The notes under the pieces were generated by a model that was not told the DNA's origin, did not search any database, and saw only the letters and a list, made by a program, of their open reading frames with translations. From Panopea generosa (lineage: Eukaryota > Mollusca > Bivalvia > Adapedonta > Hiatellidae): 64,000 nucleotides of DNA. How positions within the stretch are numbered: the stretch's first letter is position 1; every line of letters begins with the position of its first letter. The stretch covers positions 55,819,853-55,883,852 of the forward strand of contig CM055899.1 in the NCBI GenBank assembly GCA_029582155.1. The letters run 5' to 3'. Below, piece by piece: positions 59,513 to 64,000 of the stretch. Both the position numbers and the translations under genes were made by a program.

Positions 59513-60736
59513 ATATAACTTGCAAACTCAAATGTTTGAAAGTGTTATATTCTAGACAATCATATTGGATATGATTTATTGTTTACTTTATGACTGTTCT
59601 ACTTGAATATTGTCCAATATCACGTGGTAACTGCATATCTTCCATAGTGTCACGTGAGCTTTCACGGTTAATTTATTATACGTTGCTCTTAGAAAGGGAG
59701 ATACTATCAAACAGTTGCCTTACTTGTATCAACGACTACAAACTCAGTGTTTGCATGGTATAAAACTCATTCTGTTTTTTTTACGTAATTATATGTACTG
59801 GGTCGTCTACCGCTTGTCACTTAAATAAATATATAACAAAACTTTACTTTTGTGCAGTACTGTACATCTGTTGTAGCATTCTTAGCCTCGACAGCGTAAT
59901 TTTGTGAAAATCGTGCGTGACTCTGTATTAAGTTATATCGTATGACATTCCATAGTTAAAATATGTGTTTTGACGGTTTGTTTTGTGTGTTGTTTTTTAA
60001 GTTATAAGTATATACTTAAGTATGGGTAGACACGTTCGGGTATATACTGATACGAGGACATTACTGATTATATAATAGCCGATGCAAACGGTTTATACTA
60101 AAACAATGGTTTAAAAACATTTAACCTGTAGAGTTGTTAAGTCCTTGAAATTAAGGCTGCCATAATTGTACAGTTATGAGAGCATTAATCATAATCTGCA
60201 GAGCAGTATTCATGTGATATAGGTAATAGTTTTGGTTGTTGTTGTTTTTGTTGTTTTTTTCATTGATCGCTTGACAAAACAGCATCACGGTATATTAATT
60301 TGTTTTCATTTAATAAATAATTAATTTGTTATTCCTCAATTGCTATTTCAAATGAGCGCTACTTTTGTACGTAATTATCGTTAAAACGCTAAATACTACT
60401 TTGTGTAAACATTTACGTTGTTGATATTAAGTAAAATCGTTTCATCCTTTATTATTGCCATTCACTTCTATATAATTTATTGTATGTGGAAGGTAGAAAG
60501 GTGCCTTGCATAATGTTATACTTTATGATATATGCATCCATGTAGTGTATTGTAGAATAAAACAACTGAATGGTACTCGTATCTCCATATGACATGTATG
60601 TGTATCTATATCTTACTTTAACAGAAATATAACAAATTTTCTTTGGACGTTCTGATTTTTTGCATGGACATCACAGGAGACGGCTTGACCTCCAAACTTA
60701 TGGACTTTATGGATGCATTTATAGAAATGTTGTTTT
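59513..60736. other. Spacer between LINE ORF1-like and ORF2-like pieces
   Basis: No recognised gene. A short open frame of 57 codons begins at 59590. The stretch may be an inter-ORF region of one LINE or unrelated flanking DNA. Confidence 0.35.
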
Positions 60737-63525
60737 TTGTCTTTAACGATTAACGTCTTGCTGGTGTCTGTTTCTAATTTACCTCTCTACAATTACATGA
60801 TTTGTTTAAAAACATACTCTGACACGGGCACACCGTTGATCAATGTTAAATTCAAATTTTCGACCGTGCTGCAGTTCATCATTTTGCTGCACGTTTACAA
60901 TTCCTTAGTCTGCATCATATCTCGTTATACTAACTTAAATAGCGCTTTTCACTGTCACTCTGCGATTTTACATCCCTTTAGGTATATTAAACTGGGCAAT
61001 AGATTTGAAGATAATATGTTTTTGTCAACGTATTTCATAAGATATGTTTTCTCCATTACGCTGATAACATGGGTCATTACTTTACTGTTGCTTTGCGGAT
61101 ATATTCATCCAAATCCAGGTCCTGTAGAACCAACTCCAACAAACAGTTCATTCTAATTTCTTCAACATTTTCAGATAGTTTAGAAGCATTAGACTTGTCG
61201 CATATTTTTTCTCGTTCACTATACTGTTCAGAGTATCAAATCTAAACTGGATGCCCTTTATACGGAATTATATTGGATTGATATTCTAACTTTCTATGAA
61301 ACTTGGCTTAACGACTTTGTTACATCAGCTGAATTAAAATGTCCATCGTTTCATAATCCAGTAAGAAAAGATCGCATTGGAGATAGTCATGCAGGTGTTA
61401 TTATGTAACACTTCATTTTTTTCCGTAGACAAGACCTCGAAATCAATCGTCTAGAATGTATTTGGGTGTAGATATCGCTTAAACACAAACATATACTATT
61501 AAGTCTGGAGTATTCTACAGACCTTCAAACGCTGACTCTTTTTATAATAGTTTAATTGGTGACTCTTAAAATCTTGCTTTTGATACCGGTATCAAAGACA
61601 GAATTGTTACTGGTGATTTAAATTATATTATACTTAATAATACTTCATCGCGTAACTTAAAAAAAATATAAAGGCCAGGAAAGTACTTTTTAAAAAAGCA
61701 AAGATATCTAATGAAATATATCACTGGAATAGATTTAAACGGAAACGTAATGATGTCGTTAATCTCATACGTCAAGCTAAACAATTAAATTATGACAATT
61801 TGGCTGGTAAACGTAATTCTATAACCTTTCGTCCAAAGACTGGTGGAAAATATTAAAGTAATTAATCTTCAAATAACAAGCCAGAATTCCTCCACTGAAC
61901 GACAATGGTAGTATGATTTCTGGTTCGGGCTTAAAAGCCAACTTACTTAACACTTTTTTTCAAACTCAGACAATTTTAGATGACGACAACATCGAACCAC
62001 TAATTTTAATACCTAGACATAACATCCCAAATATGCCAGATATTTCTATTTTTCCTATCAATGTATGTAGTATCCTCAAATTGTTGCCAACTTGGAAAGC
62101 CTCGAGTCCTGATGGGATTAATAATTATGTGCTCCGTGAAATTTCTAACGAAATATCTGTCCCACTATGTAATTTGATTAATACTTGCCTAGCAAAAGGT
62201 TCTTATCCAATTGTTTGGAAGGAAACCCTCGTATGTGATATTTTCAAAAAAGGTGATCCTTCTCTGGCTAACAATTACAGACCAATTTCACTTCTAAGTG
62301 TATTAGAAAGCTCATATTTAAACACATATATATTTTTTTTCGAGACTAAGATTTTCTTAGCTCATTTCAATCTGGATTTTTCTCTGGTGACTCGGCAACT
62401 AATCAACTTTCTTACCTTTACAATACTTTCTGCAAAGAAATTGATGAGAGTAAAGAGGTAAGGGTTATATTCTTTGACATAAGCAAAGCCTTTGATAGAG
62501 TTTGGCATAAAGGGTTGTTGGCTAAAATTGAAAGCAGCTGGTATCTCTTGTCAACTGTAAAAATTTTTAACAGATTATCTTTAATATAGACGCCAATGCG
62601 TTGCTTACTCATGCTATAAGTCTAAATGGAAACCAATTAAAGCTAGTGTACCAAAGGGATCTATATAAGGTCCTCTTCTTTCCTTAGTTTATATTAATAA
62701 TATAGTGTCAGATATTGATTCTAACATACGTCTTTTTGCCGACAATGCAAGTCTTTATTTCACAATTAATCACAATAGTGATATAATTAATGCTGCTAAA
62801 ACTTTGAATTCAGATATTAGTAAAATATTTGAATGGTCAAATGAATGGCTGGTTTCTTTTAATCCCTCTAAAAATGCATACATGCATATATCACGCAAAC
62901 GCAATAAGCTGCCTCATCCTCCACTTGTTATACACAACCAACATATTGTTGAAGTACCATCACACAAAACATTTAGGACTATATTTATCAAATAGCTGCG
63001 TCTGGCACTCGCATATTGAATACATTAAGGAAAATGCATCGACAAAAATAAACATTATGAGAAAACTTAAGCACAAGTTAGATAGAAAATCTCTCAAAAC
63101 TATATAAATAACATTTATACGACCCTTATTAGAATATGCGGACGTCATATGTGATAATTGTACTAAGTACGAAAAAAACGAACTTGATCAATTACAAAAC
63201 GAAGCAGCTCGTGTTACAACTAGAGCTACAAAATTATTTTCTATTCAAAACCTTAATTCCAAAGTAGGATGGGAAAGTCTTGAAACCCGTAAAACAAAAC
63301 ACAAACTTTTTCTTTTTCTATAAAATGGTCAACGGAATTGCCCCATCAATCTTTGTTCAATGGTTCCGCCACGTACAAGTCATAACTTTACATACAATCT
63401 CAGAAATAGCAACGATTTTTAATTTCCAATTTCAAGAACAACTCTTCACTCAAATTCGTTCCCTCCGTCTGTTATCCGGGAATGGAAAATTATTCCACTT
63501 GAAACTAGACAAGCTACTTCTTTAA
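60737..63525 (+). mobile_element. CR1/L2-like LINE ORF2 copy, broken
   Basis: The N-terminal part (60737-61156) has hydrophobic segments and then LLLLCGYIHPNPGPVEP (GYIHPNPGP at 61097-61123), a degenerate form of the 2A-like NPGP motif seen at the N-terminus of some CR1-type LINEs. Endonuclease pieces follow at 61240-61640 (FYETWLNDFVTSAELKC, RKDRIGDSHAGV), a linker at 61670-61850, and the reverse transcriptase from 61913 (LPTWKASSPDGINNYVLREI, FKKGDPSLANNYRPISLLSV). After a frameshift come IFFDISKAFDRVWHKGLL (motif A), IRLFADNASLY at about 62730 (motif C, second Asp changed to Asn), and the C-terminal region to 63525 with RPLLEYADVIC and LQNEAARVTTRATKL. Many stops and shifts plus the lost catalytic Asp show that it is dead. 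Confidence 0.9.
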
Positions 63526-63534
63526 CAATATGCT

Positions 63535-63810
63535 TGAAACTGAGAAAGTTACATTGAATTAAAATTGTATCATGAAATATGGAGAACGGTGTAGTAAACA
63601 TGCTGTACATCTTTGAGCGTTTCCAGCATACTTAGGTAATTAAGTTACAACAAAAGGCACGAATTATTTCGAAAACATTGTTTACCATTCTGTTCATATA
63701 CTCAATTGCACTTGATTTAGATCTTTACGTTTATTTAATCTATTTTAACTCGAATGTGGATAAGGTTCAGAACGTGTTTGACCGCTCTATAGTCTCTATG
63801 CGGACAAATA
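63535..63810. repeat. Duplicated segment, copy 4 (3' part only)
   Basis: Matches the downstream half of copy 2 (51288-51860) with gaps, including AAAATTGTATCATGAAATAT. It starts right after the 3' end of the CR1/L2-like LINE, so the LINE probably inserted into, or replaced, the upstream half of this copy. The last bases of the window hold no recognised feature. Confidence 0.6.
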
Positions 63811-64000
63811 AAAACCGCAATATTTCTTTTGGTCAGTGTTTATATAATTTAGTACATGATTCAAATCAGAGAATCTTTTTTTTAATTTCACAGCCAACAG
63901 TGCATTGTTTTCGTTATAATGTTGCACACGACTGTCGAATTGTTAATATATTTGTCAATAAATAATTCCTAAAAAGTGTTATATGCAGATTGACAGATAA

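Noticed and set aside
63678-63965. 95-codon open frame at the right edge
   Set aside because: Its first part lies in a copy of the non-coding duplicated segment, and no domain is visible.

Overview
The window is about 64 kb of AT-rich eukaryotic DNA with very low coding density. It contains tRNA-derived SINEs (one with a tail resembling the V-SINE type found in molluscs), remnants of several LINE lineages, a Penelope-like GIY-YIG fragment, a family-B DNA polymerase fragment of Polinton/Maverick type, Harbinger-like pieces, MITEs, and six unrelated minisatellites. This mix points to an invertebrate, most likely a bivalve mollusc. That assignment is inference from repeat types; no host gene names the species. 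I see no complete, intact protein-coding gene.

Layout. 1-5.2 kb: a possible short broken coding remnant, a SINE, a 24-bp minisatellite and a small hairpin. 5.2-8.4 kb: a 49-bp minisatellite. 8.9-11.9 kb: a LINE split by about 1.5 kb of other DNA, with stops and a frameshift. 12-13.4 kb: a palindromic minisatellite that may mark one end of an element. 14.3-22.7 kb: SINEs and tRNA-like pieces, a broken Polinton-type polymerase followed by a hairpin element, and a mollusc-type dispersed repeat. 23.75-30.85 kb: a 68-bp satellite interrupted at one point by a 4,377-bp DNA transposon with 29-bp terminal inverted repeats and a TCAT target duplication. On the minus strand that transposon carries a transposase-like N-terminal remnant fused in orientation to an 84-bp (28-residue) coding minisatellite. 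31-36 kb: mostly non-coding. 36.25-53.2 kb: candidate small exons of a host gene, several symmetric phase 1-1, two of them inside duplicated segments; between them lie a 947-bp near-perfect palindrome, a 32-bp minisatellite with higher-order structure, nested inverted repeats, LINE tails, a MITE and a Harbinger/Penelope composite. 54-64 kb: LINE fragments, including a 3-kb L1/Tx1-like copy on the minus strand and a 2.8-kb CR1/L2-like copy on the plus strand whose N-terminus carries a degenerate 2A-like NPGP motif.

If there is a host gene, it runs on the plus strand from about 36.25 kb to at least 53.2 kb: a signal-peptide-like exon followed by tiny hydrophilic exons that would splice in one frame, except for a frame conflict at the second exon. 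Everything else is best read as mobile DNA and tandem repeats, most of it decayed.
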